62,923 nt of DNA, taken from NCBI GenBank assembly GCA_002011215.1, contig MTML01000069.1, forward strand, positions 1 through 62,923. Reading direction: 5' to 3'. The translations under genes and the position numbers were made by a program. Below are positions 1 through 7,955 of this stretch, piece after piece (positions within the stretch are counted from its first letter, which is position 1; the number at the start of each line of letters is the position of its first letter). The notes beneath the pieces were generated by a model. That model saw only the letters and a list, made by a program, of their open reading frames with translations. It did no database searches and was not told the origin of the DNA. The stretch comes from Archaeoglobus sp. JdFR-24 (GTDB taxonomy: Archaea; Halobacteriota; Archaeoglobi; Archaeoglobales; Archaeoglobaceae).

Positions 1-197
1 CCCCCACACCTGCCCCCACTCCAACCCCCACACCTGTTCCTGCCCCCACTCCAACCCCCAGACCCATGGGAGGCATGGAGATTGAAAAACTGGCCGATGG
101 GTTAATCAGGTCCATAATGGCAGATGCTACAACATTCGTCCTCCTCATCGCAGGCATAGTTTTTATTTTGCTCTTCATGATATACAGGCGAAGGTGA
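1..197 (+). CDS. C-terminal end of a membrane-anchored surface protein (5' truncated)
   Basis: The frame starting at base 3 is open from the window edge to a TGA at 195-197. It encodes a Pro/Thr-rich stretch (alternating PTP, PAP and PVP) of about 20 residues, a short polar segment, one hydrophobic segment (FVLLIAGIVFILLFMIY) and a terminal RRR. A Pro/Thr linker followed by a membrane anchor and basic tail is the usual end of archaeal secreted or S-layer-associated proteins. The linker DNA is itself repetitive: a C-rich block at about 3-26 recurs at about 37-60, so the linker probably varies in length. The extracellular domain lies outside the window, so its function cannot be stated. Confidence 0.7.
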   Translation, partial: PTPAPTPTPTPVPAPTPTPRPMGGMEIEKLADGLIRSIMADATTFVLLIAGIVFILLFMIYRRR

Positions 198-203
198 GCA
201 TTA

Positions 204-518
204 TTACTTAGTTTTCCTTTTTTTCAGGATGTATCTTCTAAATCCAAAAGAGGTCAAGGTTTTTAGCCACTCTTCAAGTATTCTCTCAGACTCATGATCT
301 ACCGCTCTAAAAGTGAGGGGCGAAATGAATGCAATTTCTTCATCATCGTGATACAAGGAGATGCATTCCTGGTTTTTCAAGATATGTAGTGTGAATGGCG
401 GATCAAAGAGTATGATTCTGTTTTCTTCACAGATGGCTTTCTCCTTAATCAGCTTTTTTATTGTTTCAAAGGACCCAATAATTTTCCTGAGAGACTTCTG
501 TCTGTCTGTACCGTCCAT
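204..518 (-). CDS. hypothetical protein, 104 aa
   Basis: I do not recognise this family. The frame extends upstream to 599, but the ATG at 518 is preceded by a strong GGAGGTG ribosome binding site at the right spacing, so I place the start there. The product begins MDGTDRQKSLRK and is a soluble, charged protein with mixed alpha/beta character, ending in a basic tail (ILKKRKTK). It has no signal peptide, membrane segment or Cys motif. It converges on the surface-protein tail to its left and diverges from the geranylgeranyl reductase to its right. Confidence 0.6.
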   Translation of the reverse strand: MDGTDRQKSLRKIIGSFETIKKLIKEKAICEENRIILFDPPFTLHILKNQECISLYHDDEEIAFISPLTFRAVDHESERILEEWLKTLTSFGFRRYILKKRKTK

Positions 519-633
519 AAAACACCTCCTTCTTAAAAACTCAAACTGTGCTGTTATTATTGTTACTTGAAGCTTTCCTCTCGCACATTGATGGAACACG
601 GAATTTAATGATGAATGGGATAATGAATACTAA

Positions 634-643
634 GCTTTAAAAA
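634..643 (+). promoter_or_regulatory. TATA box of the geranylgeranyl reductase gene
   Basis: The sequence GCTTTAAAAA is centred about 27 bp before the ATG at 665. That spacing suits a leaderless mRNA starting at 665. It also argues against the earlier in-frame ATG at 644, which would lie upstream of any transcript from this box. Confidence 0.55.
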
Positions 644-664
644 ATGCATCGGTCTCATCTGAAC

Positions 665-1900
665 ATGGAAGTTTCAAAAGTTCCAGGTCTAAAAGATCCA
701 AAACTCTCAAAATCTCCAGAGGTCTCAAATCATATAGAATGTGATGTTGCTGTTGCGGGTGTGGGTGTTGCAGGAGCCTTTACGCTGAGGAGACTATCAA
801 GAGAACTGAAAGTGCTGGGAATAGATAAAAGAGAAAGACTTGGATATCCTGTGGAGTGTGGTGAGATCATCCCAGTAAAGAAGGAAATGAAGATTCTTTT
901 CCCCGATCTTGAAGATTATTCGCTTTTTGATATTCCAAAAAAATTTGAGAGCAACAGAACAAAAATTATGGCTTTCATCACACCTGATGGAAAGGAATTC
1001 GATGTAGATTTTGAGATGCACGTGGTAAGGCGGGATGAGATGATTTCTAAGGTGGCTGAGGAAAGTGGTCACGAAATAATCCGTTTGGCTAGGATTGTTG
1101 ATTTCAAAGTCAGAAATGATGAAAGCGAACTCATCTTAAAGGATGGCAGAATAATAAAGGCGGAGGTTGTAGTCGGATGTGATGGGGCAAACTCGAGAAT
1201 AGCCAGAAAAGTCGGAGCGAAAAGAGCGCGAGTTGTGCCTGCGAAGCAGTATGTGATGAAGAACGTTGATTGTGATGAAGATACAATTTACATGTATGTT
1301 GGAAAACAGATTGCTGCTGGAGGATATGCGTGGATTATACCCAAAGGAGATGGAGTTGCAAACGTGGGAATAGGATTTGTCAGATCCGCTGCAAATCCAG
1401 GGGACAACATAAATCGAGCGCTTGAACGGTTTGTAAAGGAATATCCTTACAGTTCAAGATTTTTGAGAAGTGCTGAAGTTGTTGGTGAAATAGGGGCTGT
1501 TGTACCGGTTGATTTGCCTCTTGAGAGGGCTGTTTACGGCAACACAATTCTTGCCGGAGATTCTGCAAGCATGATCATCAGCCATGTTGGAGCTGGAATT
1601 CCACCTTCAATGGTTGCAGGAGATATTGTCGGTAAAATAATAAATGAGGCCTTTGAATCTGGAGACCTCAATGTTCTGAATAAATTCGATATTGAATGGA
1701 AAAAGGCAATGTTTGGAGTGATACGGGATAGTCACTTCATAAAAACACTATGGGATAGAATCTCAGGGAGCGATGAGAGGTTGTGCAGATATTTCAAGTT
1801 TATAAATAACAAAGACATGTGGAATATACTGCACAGCAAAACTCCTCTGAAACTCAAAATCGCACCATTATTCGTTCCATTGTTGAATAAATTTTTATAA
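665..1900 (+). CDS. geranylgeranyl reductase family FAD protein
   Basis: This is a flavoprotein of the geranylgeranyl reductase family, which in archaea saturates the isoprenoid chains of membrane lipids or quinones. The N-terminal region has the FAD-binding strand-turn-helix with a GVGVAGAF loop, followed by the family-typical PVECGE stretch. Further on come VGCDGANSRIARKVGA (second FAD motif) and GGYAWIIPKGDGVANVGIG, the substrate-side motif, then AGDSASMI. The frame is open from 644, but a TATA box 27 bp upstream favours ATG 665, giving 411 residues. Archaeoglobales carry several paralogues, so the exact substrate (archaeol precursor or menaquinone) is not settled by sequence alone. Confidence 0.85.
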   Translation: MEVSKVPGLKDPKLSKSPEVSNHIECDVAVAGVGVAGAFTLRRLSRELKVLGIDKRERLGYPVECGEIIPVKKEMKILFPDLEDYSLFDIPKKFESNRTKIMAFITPDGKEFDVDFEMHVVRRDEMISKVAEESGHEIIRLARIVDFKVRNDESELILKDGRIIKAEVVVGCDGANSRIARKVGAKRARVVPAKQYVMKNVDCDEDTIYMYVGKQIAAGGYAWIIPKGDGVANVGIGFVRSAANPGDNINRALERFVKEYPYSSRFLRSAEVVGEIGAVVPVDLPLERAVYGNTILAGDSASMIISHVGAGIPPSMVAGDIVGKIINEAFESGDLNVLNKFDIEWKKAMFGVIRDSHFIKTLWDRISGSDERLCRYFKFINNKDMWNILHSKTPLKLKIAPLFVPLLNKFL

Positions 1901-2012
1901 CGGTCTATTGGAAATTGGAAATCTCAAAAGGATGGGAACAGTAATTCGTTCTGAAGGGTGAAGGGACCTAAATGAAAAATTCAAATCTCATATAACTTAA
2001 AATTAGAAAAAA

Positions 2013-2798
2013 TTAGAATCCCAAGACATCATCCATCGTGTAAATTCCAGGTTTTTCAACATCGTAGATCCACTTAACTGCTCTTATAGCTCCTGAAGCA
2101 AATGCCTGCCTGTTTGTGGCTCGATGGGTTATTTCTATCCTTTCCCCATCTCCCATAAAGAACACTGTGTGCTCTCCAACAACATCTCCACCGCGAATTC
2201 CGAAAACTCCTATTTCATCTCCTCTGAGACTCATCCCGCTTCTGCAGAATTTGAGCTCTCTCTCAATACCGCTTTTTTTAAGAACCTCGCTTATAATTTG
2301 AGCTGCTTTGATTGCAGTCCCGCTGGGAGCATCTTTTTTGAGCCTGTGGTGTATCTCCATAATCTCGATATCATAATCTTTCAAATGACTGGTTGCGAAC
2401 TCTACAAGTTTCCAGAAAAGGTTAACTCCGACACTGAAGTTGGGTGTTATAACTGCAGGGACAGATAGTTTTTCTTTTATCAGATTCCACTGTTCTTCAC
2501 TGAACCCAGTAGTCCCAACAACAAGTTTAATCCCTTTCTCAGACGCTATCTGGATGTTTTTAACCGCTGCCTCCGCCAGTGTAAAATCCACAAGCACGTC
2601 AGCCTTCAGCTTGAATAATTTATCTGCATGGTAAATCTCCACACCAGCTTTTCCAGTTCCAGCAACCTCTCCGGCATCCTCTCCAATTCTATGGATGTCG
2701 AACGCCTGAATCAGCTGCAATTCAGGGTCCTCTACGACATTTTTAACAATGAGTTTACCCATCCTGCCGGCAGCACCGGTTACAGCAACCTTGATCAT
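2013..2798 (-). CDS. dapB: 4-hydroxy-tetrahydrodipicolinate reductase
   Basis: DapB reduces 4-hydroxy-tetrahydrodipicolinate with NAD(P)H in lysine/diaminopimelate synthesis. The Rossmann loop VTGAAGRMGK is at residues 6-15, VVGTTGF at about 93-99, and the catalytic family signature EIHHRLKKDAPSGTA at 148-162. At 261 residues it has full length. It is the last gene of an operon with dapA and rps17e: its ATG overlaps the dapA stop by four bases (ATGA), which indicates translational coupling. Identification is firm. Confidence 0.96.
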   Translation of the reverse strand: MIKVAVTGAAGRMGKLIVKNVVEDPELQLIQAFDIHRIGEDAGEVAGTGKAGVEIYHADKLFKLKADVLVDFTLAEAAVKNIQIASEKGIKLVVGTTGFSEEQWNLIKEKLSVPAVITPNFSVGVNLFWKLVEFATSHLKDYDIEIMEIHHRLKKDAPSGTAIKAAQIISEVLKKSGIERELKFCRSGMSLRGDEIGVFGIRGGDVVGEHTVFFMGDGERIEITHRATNRQAFASGAIRAVKWIYDVEKPGIYTMDDVLGF

Positions 2799-3670
2799 AA
2801 CAACTCTAAGGATTTCAAAACGGCCTTTATCTTTTCCGTTTTGGCATCATCCAGCTCTACCAAGGGCATTCTCGGTTTTCCTGCTGCAAGACCCATGAGT
2901 TCAAGAGCCTTTTTTACGGGAATCGGGTTAGTATCGATGAAAAGTACGTCATAGAGGGGTGTTAATCTGTGATGTAACTTCCTCGCCCCCTCGACATCTC
3001 CTGAAACAAACTTATTGTACATTTCCTTCATTAAATGGGGCGCAACGTTTGCAGCAACGCTTATAACACCCTTCCCTCCGACACAGAGAATTGGGAATGT
3101 CAGGAAATCATCTCCAGAAAGAACAGTGAAATCTTGATCGCCCATAATTCTGATTATATCGGAAACCTGCTTCAGGTTTCCACTTGCCTCTTTTATTGCA
3201 ATAACTTTCTCAATCTCGGAAAGCCTTTTTACAACATCTGGTGTGGTATTAATTCCCGTTCTTGAAGGAACATTATATACTATTATGGGGATGGAGAGCT
3301 CCTCATCAATAGCCTTGTAATGTCTGTATAAGCCCTCGGGATTTGGTTTGTTATAGTAAGGTGTAACAAACATGGCTGCAGCTGCACCTGCCTTCTCAAC
3401 CTCCTTACCAAGGAAAAGAGCTTCCCGTGTGGAATTTGATCCTGCACCACCAATCACAGGTAGTTTTGAAACCTCTGCAACATACCTGACAACCTCAATA
3501 TGCTCTTCATAACTCAGAGTTGCAGCTTCTCCAGTCGTTCCCGAGGGAACCACAGCATCAACGTATTTTTCTAGATATTCCAGATTTCTGTCTATTCCTT
3601 TATAGTCTACATTGAAGTTCTCATCGAATGGTGTCACAAGGGCAGGAATAACTCCCCTGAGATCAAACAT
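2795..3670 (-). CDS. dapA: 4-hydroxy-tetrahydrodipicolinate synthase
   Basis: DapA condenses pyruvate with aspartate semialdehyde at the entry to lysine synthesis. The TIM-barrel protein (291 aa) shows GTTGE at 44-48, the substrate loop YYNKPNPEG, Tyr132 in [10 protein letters not shown] and the Schiff-base lysine K160 in AIKEASGN. The start codon lies inside the 3' end of rps17e (8-bp overlap) and the stop overlaps dapB, so all three are probably read from one mRNA. Members of the same aldolase superfamily include N-acetylneuraminate lyase and KDG aldolase, but adjacency to dapB decides for DapA. Confidence 0.96.
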   Translation of the reverse strand: MFDLRGVIPALVTPFDENFNVDYKGIDRNLEYLEKYVDAVVPSGTTGEAATLSYEEHIEVVRYVAEVSKLPVIGGAGSNSTREALFLGKEVEKAGAAAAMFVTPYYNKPNPEGLYRHYKAIDEELSIPIIVYNVPSRTGINTTPDVVKRLSEIEKVIAIKEASGNLKQVSDIIRIMGDQDFTVLSGDDFLTFPILCVGGKGVISVAANVAPHLMKEMYNKFVSGDVEGARKLHHRLTPLYDVLFIDTNPIPVKKALELMGLAAGKPRMPLVELDDAKTEKIKAVLKSLELL

Positions 3671-3860
3671 TCAAAAAACCCCTGCTAACTCTCCTCGTTA
3701 TATATCCAGCAACTCTGTTTCTGATTGTCTTGCTCCTTATATTTGTGTACTCTGTAACAAGCTTCTTGTTCTCATCAAAATTACCTGTGAATATATCCGG
3801 ATACCTCTTCATCAGTTCCATTGCTATTACCTTAATATATGATGGTTTTACTGTACCCAT
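3663..3860 (-). CDS. rps17e: 30S ribosomal protein S17e
   Basis: This 65-residue basic protein matches archaeal/eukaryotic S17e over its whole length: an N-terminal helix with [17 protein letters not shown] and a conserved core [14 protein letters not shown]. It belongs to the small ribosomal subunit and has no bacterial counterpart. The ATG at 3860 follows a GGAGGTG site. It is the first gene of the dapA-dapB operon and overlaps dapA by 8 bp, a linkage of S17e with lysine genes that I recall from other euryarchaea. Confidence 0.95.
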   Translation of the reverse strand: MGTVKPSYIKVIAMELMKRYPDIFTGNFDENKKLVTEYTNIRSKTIRNRVAGYITRRVSRGFLNV

Positions 3861-3866
3861 AACATG

Positions 3867-3910
3867 GCACCTCCTAAGCTGCTTTTTTTGCTGTTACACT
3901 TTATTTAAGT
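3867..3910 (-). promoter_or_regulatory. promoter and ribosome binding site of rps17e-dapA-dapB
   Basis: On the minus strand a TATA-like ACTTAAATAA (3901-3910) lies about 45 bp before the ATG at 3860, and GGAGGTG sits just ahead of the start. A short leader of roughly 20 nt is therefore expected, unlike the leaderless genes elsewhere in the window. Confidence 0.5.
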
Positions 3911-4014
3911 TTTGCGTGCACAAGGTGTCTTTGGATGGTTGCAAGATATTCAGAAGAAACATCGTAATAAATCAAAAAAAGTTAACAAAATAAATAGAAA
4001 ACAAAAATCAGATA

Positions 4015-5625
4015 TCACTTCTCGGTAATCGACAGGATCTTTTCAATGGCCTCAGATTTCTCTTCAGTTAGTAAACTAACCACAACGAAAATCACTGCTG
4101 AAAGAGGCAGCACAATAACGATCGGATCTACTACAGTCCATGGATAGGATGCGATAGTCGTGACCCCGAAAATTGCCTTGGATATTCCGAGTTCAGCAGC
4201 CTCTTTTGCATGAATAAATGTAAGGTAGAACAGCGAAGCTGTGAAGCCGATTACAACACTGCTAACAGCACCTTTTTTACTCGCCCCTTTCCAGTAAAGC
4301 CCTCCCAGGTAGGCTGGAAGGAACGATGATGCACAAAGAGCGAAAAATATTGCAGTCCCTCGGGCAATTACTCCGGGAGGCAGGATGTAGGCAAGAACAA
4401 CACTGAAAAGAATTCCTGCAGATATTGCCACTCTGGTAATGAGGATTGTTTTTTCGTTCCATTTTCCTTTCAAGATTCCTGCCTGAAATACATCTCTGCC
4501 GAGAGCAGAACCTATTGTATGGAACTGACTGCTTAAAGTGGACATTGCCGCAGCAAGTAGAGTCACCATGAAAATGGCTATGAACCAGTCAGGCATCAGC
4601 GCATTTATGAATTCCGGGATTATCTTATCCACATTACCTCCTGCTACCGCTATCGATGGTTTACCAGTGAGCTGGAGGAAGTAAGCGTTGCTCAGTGCTC
4701 CGACAATGAAAGACGTGCCAACCATAATGAAAACGAAAAATGCTCCAACCGGAACGGCCTTGTCAAGAGCTCTGTCAGATCCAACAGTCATCAATCTAAC
4801 CGACAGCTGAGGCTGGGCAAGAACACCTATCCCAACTCCAAGTATGAGTGTGGAGACCAGCACCCACCATGCCGGTGAGCTCAAAGCCGGAAATGCTGTC
4901 CATCCCATATGCCCCGGAATTTTTCCGGACTCATGGAAAATCTTGATTGCAACGTCATTAAAGGATGTGAGAGCCTCATGTGCCTGGGTTATTCCACCAA
5001 AGAACATGTAGGTTGCAGCGAGCAGAAATATCATGCTTAAGAGCATTATACCTCCCTGAAAGGCATCAGTATATATTACCGCGATTATCCCACCATACAC
5101 AACATAAAGGGCTATTATGAGTGACAGAAACAGCAGAGCAGTATTATAGTTTATATCCAGGGATACTTCCATGAATCTTGCTGCCCCAATCAAAACTACA
5201 GCGGCGTAAAGTGGCATAAATAGAAATATTATCGCACCGGAAAAGGTCTGGAGAAATCTGGAGCCGTACATCTTTCCAAGCAGTTCAGGAAATGTTAATG
5301 CTCCGGTGACAAGCCCGAACTTCCTTACTCTTTTTCCAATTATTGCATATGCGATGAAAATCCCGACAATGACATTCAAAAATGTTAGCCATAGCAGGGA
5401 AAAACCGAAAAGTCCGGCCACGCCTCCAAAACCAATTATTGCTGAAGTTGAAATGAATGCTGCTCCGTATGAGAGAGCCATTATGGCCGGGTTTACTCTT
5501 CTCCCAGCTACTAAGTAATCTTCGGAATTGCTTGTTGATTTAAATCCAAAGTATCCTAAATAAATCGTTACAAGAAGGTATACTAACACAATTACTGCCG
5601 TAAGAAACACATCCAATTCAATCAC
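4015..5625 (-). CDS. sodium:solute symporter (SSS/SLC5 family)
   Basis: This integral membrane protein of 536 residues has about 13 predicted hydrophobic segments and imports an organic solute with Na+. The N-terminal part carries the SSS pattern: SEDYLVAGRRVNPAIMALSY, then FISTSAIIGFGG, and later YGGIIAVIYTDAFQG, the region around helix 6. The start is a GTG at 5625, inside the end of the 34-residue gene before it (8-bp overlap), preceded by GAGGGG. Family members carry pantothenate, proline, acetate or other monocarboxylates. The closest feel is to the acetate/monocarboxylate permease group, but the substrate is inference. Confidence 0.85.
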   Translation of the reverse strand: MIELDVFLTAVIVLVYLLVTIYLGYFGFKSTSNSEDYLVAGRRVNPAIMALSYGAAFISTSAIIGFGGVAGLFGFSLLWLTFLNVIVGIFIAYAIIGKRVRKFGLVTGALTFPELLGKMYGSRFLQTFSGAIIFLFMPLYAAVVLIGAARFMEVSLDINYNTALLFLSLIIALYVVYGGIIAVIYTDAFQGGIMLLSMIFLLAATYMFFGGITQAHEALTSFNDVAIKIFHESGKIPGHMGWTAFPALSSPAWWVLVSTLILGVGIGVLAQPQLSVRLMTVGSDRALDKAVPVGAFFVFIMVGTSFIVGALSNAYFLQLTGKPSIAVAGGNVDKIIPEFINALMPDWFIAIFMVTLLAAAMSTLSSQFHTIGSALGRDVFQAGILKGKWNEKTILITRVAISAGILFSVVLAYILPPGVIARGTAIFFALCASSFLPAYLGGLYWKGASKKGAVSSVVIGFTASLFYLTFIHAKEAAELGISKAIFGVTTIASYPWTVVDPIVIVLPLSAVIFVVVSLLTEEKSEAIEKILSITEK

Positions 5626-5722
5626 CCCTCATTTTCAGCAGACCGTAAATTATACAGAAAATCACTGAAAGTATTGTCAGCGAAAAGCCCAACTCAGTCC
5701 ATATATCAGCAAACCCTAACAT
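5618..5722 (-). CDS. 34-residue single-span membrane protein, putative symporter companion
   Basis: The ATG at 5722 sits directly behind a GGTGAGGAGG ribosome binding site and opens a 34-codon gene ending at TGA 5620-5618. It begins MLGFADIWTELGF, contains one hydrophobic helix (LTILSVIFCIIYGLL) and ends KMRGD. The stop lies 8 bases inside the downstream symporter gene, so the two are tightly coupled. Small proteins annotated as symporter small accessory proteins are known next to SSS genes in archaea and bacteria, and this one fits in size, topology and position. A role in folding or activity of the symporter is inference. Confidence 0.65.
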   Translation of the reverse strand: MLGFADIWTELGFSLTILSVIFCIIYGLLKMRGD

Positions 5723-5745
5723 CCTCCTCACCACATCCTTGACAT

Positions 5746-5783
5746 TGTGTATCTTAGACACATATTAGCTTGGTTTATAAATT
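5746..5783 (-). promoter_or_regulatory. symporter promoter with inverted repeat near the transcription start
   Basis: A TATA box reading AAATTTATAAACC on the minus strand (about 5772-5783) should start transcription near 5750, about 28 nt before the ATG at 5722. TGTGT (5746-5750) and ACACA (5758-5762) form an inverted repeat with a 7-bp spacer exactly at the expected start site, a plausible operator. The core TTTATAAA is palindromic and could also serve the plus strand. Confidence 0.45.
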
Positions 5784-5800
5784 TTTCTATAGGAATAATC

Positions 5801-5971
5801 ATGCAGAACATATGTGAAAACGATCAATGGAGTTATCCTATTAATGAAAATATTCTGCTATCAGGTTATGGAGAGTTCTTTTTGTTTAATCTTTTTTCCT
5901 GGATTTATTATCTAAAATCAGACGGTCTAAACCCTTCAGAACTTTTTTCAGGAATGGAACGATGTAAATAA
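5801..5971 (+). CDS. possible small ORF, 56 aa, uncertain
   Basis: The gap between the symporter promoter and the nifU-like gene (5723-6154) holds one short frame worth noting. An ATG at 5801 lies 25 bp after the palindromic TATA TTTATAAA and opens 56 codons starting MQNICENDQWSYP, with an aromatic-rich middle (GEFFLFNLFSWIYYL). I do not recognise it. The TATA spacing fits a leaderless gene, but the region is AT-rich and a chance frame is quite possible. I see no other gene in this gap. Confidence 0.25.
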   Translation: MQNICENDQWSYPINENILLSGYGEFFLFNLFSWIYYLKSDGLNPSELFSGMERCK

Positions 5972-6125
5972 ACAATATGGGCCGGCATGTGTTACATTAG
6001 CTTTAACAATAAAACTCAATAAAGTTATATAACCTAATCTTATTATTATTGTTCATAGGTAATTTTGGATATTGTTCCTATAAATTTATAAGAGGTTTGG
6101 TAAAATTTTTAGAATATGAGAAATG

Positions 6126-6133
6126 CTTAAATA
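6126..6133 (+). promoter_or_regulatory. TATA box of the NifU-like gene
   Basis: CTTAAATAT-type sequence centred about 26 bp before the ATG at 6155, with no ribosome binding site between them. A leaderless transcript is expected. Confidence 0.5.
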
Positions 6134-6154
6134 TCTGGCTTCGTAGCTACGTTC

Positions 6155-6388
6155 ATGGCACTCAAAGAAAAAGTTGAAGAGGTAATTGAAAAAGATATAA
6201 GACCTGCTTTGATGAGAGATGGCGGTAATATTGCTTTAGTTGATGTTGAGGAAGATGAGGGCATAGTTAAGGTTCGGCTTCTTGGTGCCTGTGGTGGATG
6301 CCCGATGTCACAGATCACGCTCACAATGGTTGTTGAGCAGCACCTGAGGAAGAAGATACCTGAAGTTAAGAAAGTTATACCGATTTAA
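6155..6388 (+). CDS. NifU-like iron-sulfur cluster scaffold protein
   Basis: This 77-residue protein consists solely of the NifU C-terminal domain. It has the characteristic IRPALMRDGGNIALVDV segment and the cluster-binding CxxC (Cys46 and Cys49 in LLGACGGCPMS). Stand-alone versions assemble or carry Fe-S clusters in the cytoplasm for delivery to apoproteins. It appears to be a single-gene transcript with its own leaderless promoter, and no other Fe-S assembly gene is nearby. Confidence 0.92.
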   Translation: MALKEKVEEVIEKDIRPALMRDGGNIALVDVEEDEGIVKVRLLGACGGCPMSQITLTMVVEQHLRKKIPEVKKVIPI

Positions 6389-6479
6389 TGCTAAATACTA
6401 TATCTCCATTTTTATTTTTAAGTAGATATTTCGCTATCAGCAACAAAAAAATTAAATAACGGTCGTAATGTTGTTGCTT

Positions 6480-6896
6480 ATGATGATATATATAGAACCG
6501 CTCGATAAATTAATCACTGAAAAAGGGACCTTAATGGGGGAAAGAGTAAGAGAAAACTTCTTCGGTGGATTTTGCGGCTGTGGAGGGATAATGTATCAGA
6601 AAACATGGTTTCAGGATGGTAACGGTTCTATTTTGATATCTGAATGTGAGAAATGCTGGAAAAATGAGGCTCTTAATTTCAACGGAGAAACTCCTGTTGG
6701 TACAAAGAAGGAGATAAGGGTTATCGAGAGAGCAGAGTTTAAGGAATTTCTAAAGGAAGTTCTTTCAAATGCCGAATTCGAGGCTGTTTTAGCAAAGAGT
6801 TCTGGGGAGGAATACAATTCAAACGCGCTAAGTAGAGCTAAAAAGAAGCTTGAAGAACTCAATCTAACACTCGATGAGGTTTTATCGCATCTGTAA
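6480..6896 (+). CDS. hypothetical protein with a putative metal-binding Cys cluster
   Basis: I do not recognise this family. A TATA box (TTAAATAA, 6452-6459) lies about 25 bp before the ATG pair at 6480/6483, so I start there rather than at the open-frame ATG 6468; the product is about 138 residues. Near the N terminus FGGFCGCGGIMYQ and, about 30 residues later, ECEKCW provide a CxC...CxxC set that could form a zinc ribbon. The second half is helical and charged (SRAKKKLEELNLTLDEVLSHL). It converges on the UPF0104 gene and stands alone. Confidence 0.55.
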   Translation: MMIYIEPLDKLITEKGTLMGERVRENFFGGFCGCGGIMYQKTWFQDGNGSILISECEKCWKNEALNFNGETPVGTKKEIRVIERAEFKEFLKEVLSNAEFEAVLAKSSGEEYNSNALSRAKKKLEELNLTLDEVLSHL

Positions 6897-6932
6897 TTCC
6901 TCTTACACTTAAATTATTCTGTTTTACCTGTT

Positions 6933-7955
6933 TTACTGATTTTCAAGATATTTCGATTTTAAAATTCTTACATTGATAATCAATCCGACAATGAGGTTTG
7001 AATAGTAGGTAACTATTCTCCATATTCCAATAAGAGCTCCAAGATAATGTTTTTCAACGAAGAGCGAGTAAAAGTAGAGCATTCCAGTTTCTGCAATTCC
7101 GCTGCTTCCGGGTGTTAAAGGAATCAGGGATATAATCACGAGGAAAAGCTGCGATGCAATCGATTCTGCCCAGAAAGGGGAAGTTCTGAGAGACAGGAGA
7201 ATTGCTGAAGGCACTAAAAACTCGAATAGCCAGATTACAATTGTAATTAGGAAAAGATATAGGATTTGAGTTTTTGATTTGGTCGCAAGCTGAACAGATG
7301 CCTCTCTAAAAAGGAAAAGCTCCTTTGTGATGTAGGTGGTCACTCTTTCTGCCCTTCTGTCACCCAGAAATCTCCTGGTTATAGGTGTAAGTTTGCTGGA
7401 TATTTTTTGGATGTTATCTTGATTTTTGAAGGAGAAGTACATGAATAGGGTGAATATAATAAAAATTGCCGTGAAAAGAAGTTCTGCGTAAATGCCGAAT
7501 TTCGTCGAGAAACCTGAAATGAAAATCATTACTGGAATCGCTGAAATGAAAAAAATTGCATCAAGGAGCCTTTCTGCCAGAACAACCGCAGTTGACGCTC
7601 CGACGCTCATTCCCGCATCACTGAGCATTTTTGCTCTTAAAGGTTCCCCGCCAGCAGAAGATGGTGTGATTGCTGCAAGAAATCCGGAAGCCAGACTCGT
7701 TTCCAGTGAATAGGAGAAGCTCACTCCAGCACCAAGATACTCAGAGAGTTTTTTTAATCTGAGTGCCCAGAAAATCCAGAAAAGACTGTGAAAGAAAATC
7801 GCAACAATAATAAATTTATAATCGACTTCAAATATTACCTGCCAGGTAACACTCGTTTCTGTAAATTTGAAAATAACCAGTATCGTTAAAAAACTGATTA
7901 AAATTCCTACCAAGGCGGTTCTTCTCAGTTTGTGACTCTTTTTTGCGGTCTCCAT
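6933..7955 (-). CDS. UPF0104 / lysylphosphatidylglycerol synthase-like flippase-type membrane protein
   Basis: This polytopic membrane protein (340 aa, about eight hydrophobic segments) belongs to the UPF0104 family (TIGR00374, the transmembrane domain also found in MprF and AglD-type proteins). The family core is visible as TPSSAGGEPLRAKML followed by VVLAERLLDAIF, and PLTPGSSGIAETGMLYFY near the end. Related domains flip or present lipid-linked molecules. The ATG at 7955 has an excellent GGGAGAGGTG site although it lies 31 bp inside the upstream glycosyltransferase gene. Its place behind two glycosyltransferases suggests a role in exporting a glycolipid; that is inference. Confidence 0.85.
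   Translation of the reverse strand: METAKKSHKLRRTALVGILISFLTILVIFKFTETSVTWQVIFEVDYKFIIVAIFFHSLFWIFWALRLKKLSEYLGAGVSFSYSLETSLASGFLAAITPSSAGGEPLRAKMLSDAGMSVGASTAVVLAERLLDAIFFISAIPVMIFISGFSTKFGIYAELLFTAIFIIFTLFMYFSFKNQDNIQKISSKLTPITRRFLGDRRAERVTTYITKELFLFREASVQLATKSKTQILYLFLITIVIWLFEFLVPSAILLSLRTSPFWAESIASQLFLVIISLIPLTPGSSGIAETGMLYFYSLFVEKHYLGALIGIWRIVTYYSNLIVGLIINVRILKSKYLENQ

Noticed and set aside
3..60. CRISPR or VNTR locus at the window start
   Set aside because: The C-rich repeat stays in frame and encodes the Pro/Thr linker of the truncated surface protein.
644..664. Earlier ATG for the geranylgeranyl reductase
   Set aside because: It lies only a few bases after the TATA box, so it would be upstream of the transcript start.
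5723..6154. 74-codon plus-strand frame starting with GTG at 5747
   Set aside because: Its first 18 codons cover the minus-strand promoter; only the later ATG at 5801 has a suitable TATA distance, and even that is weak.
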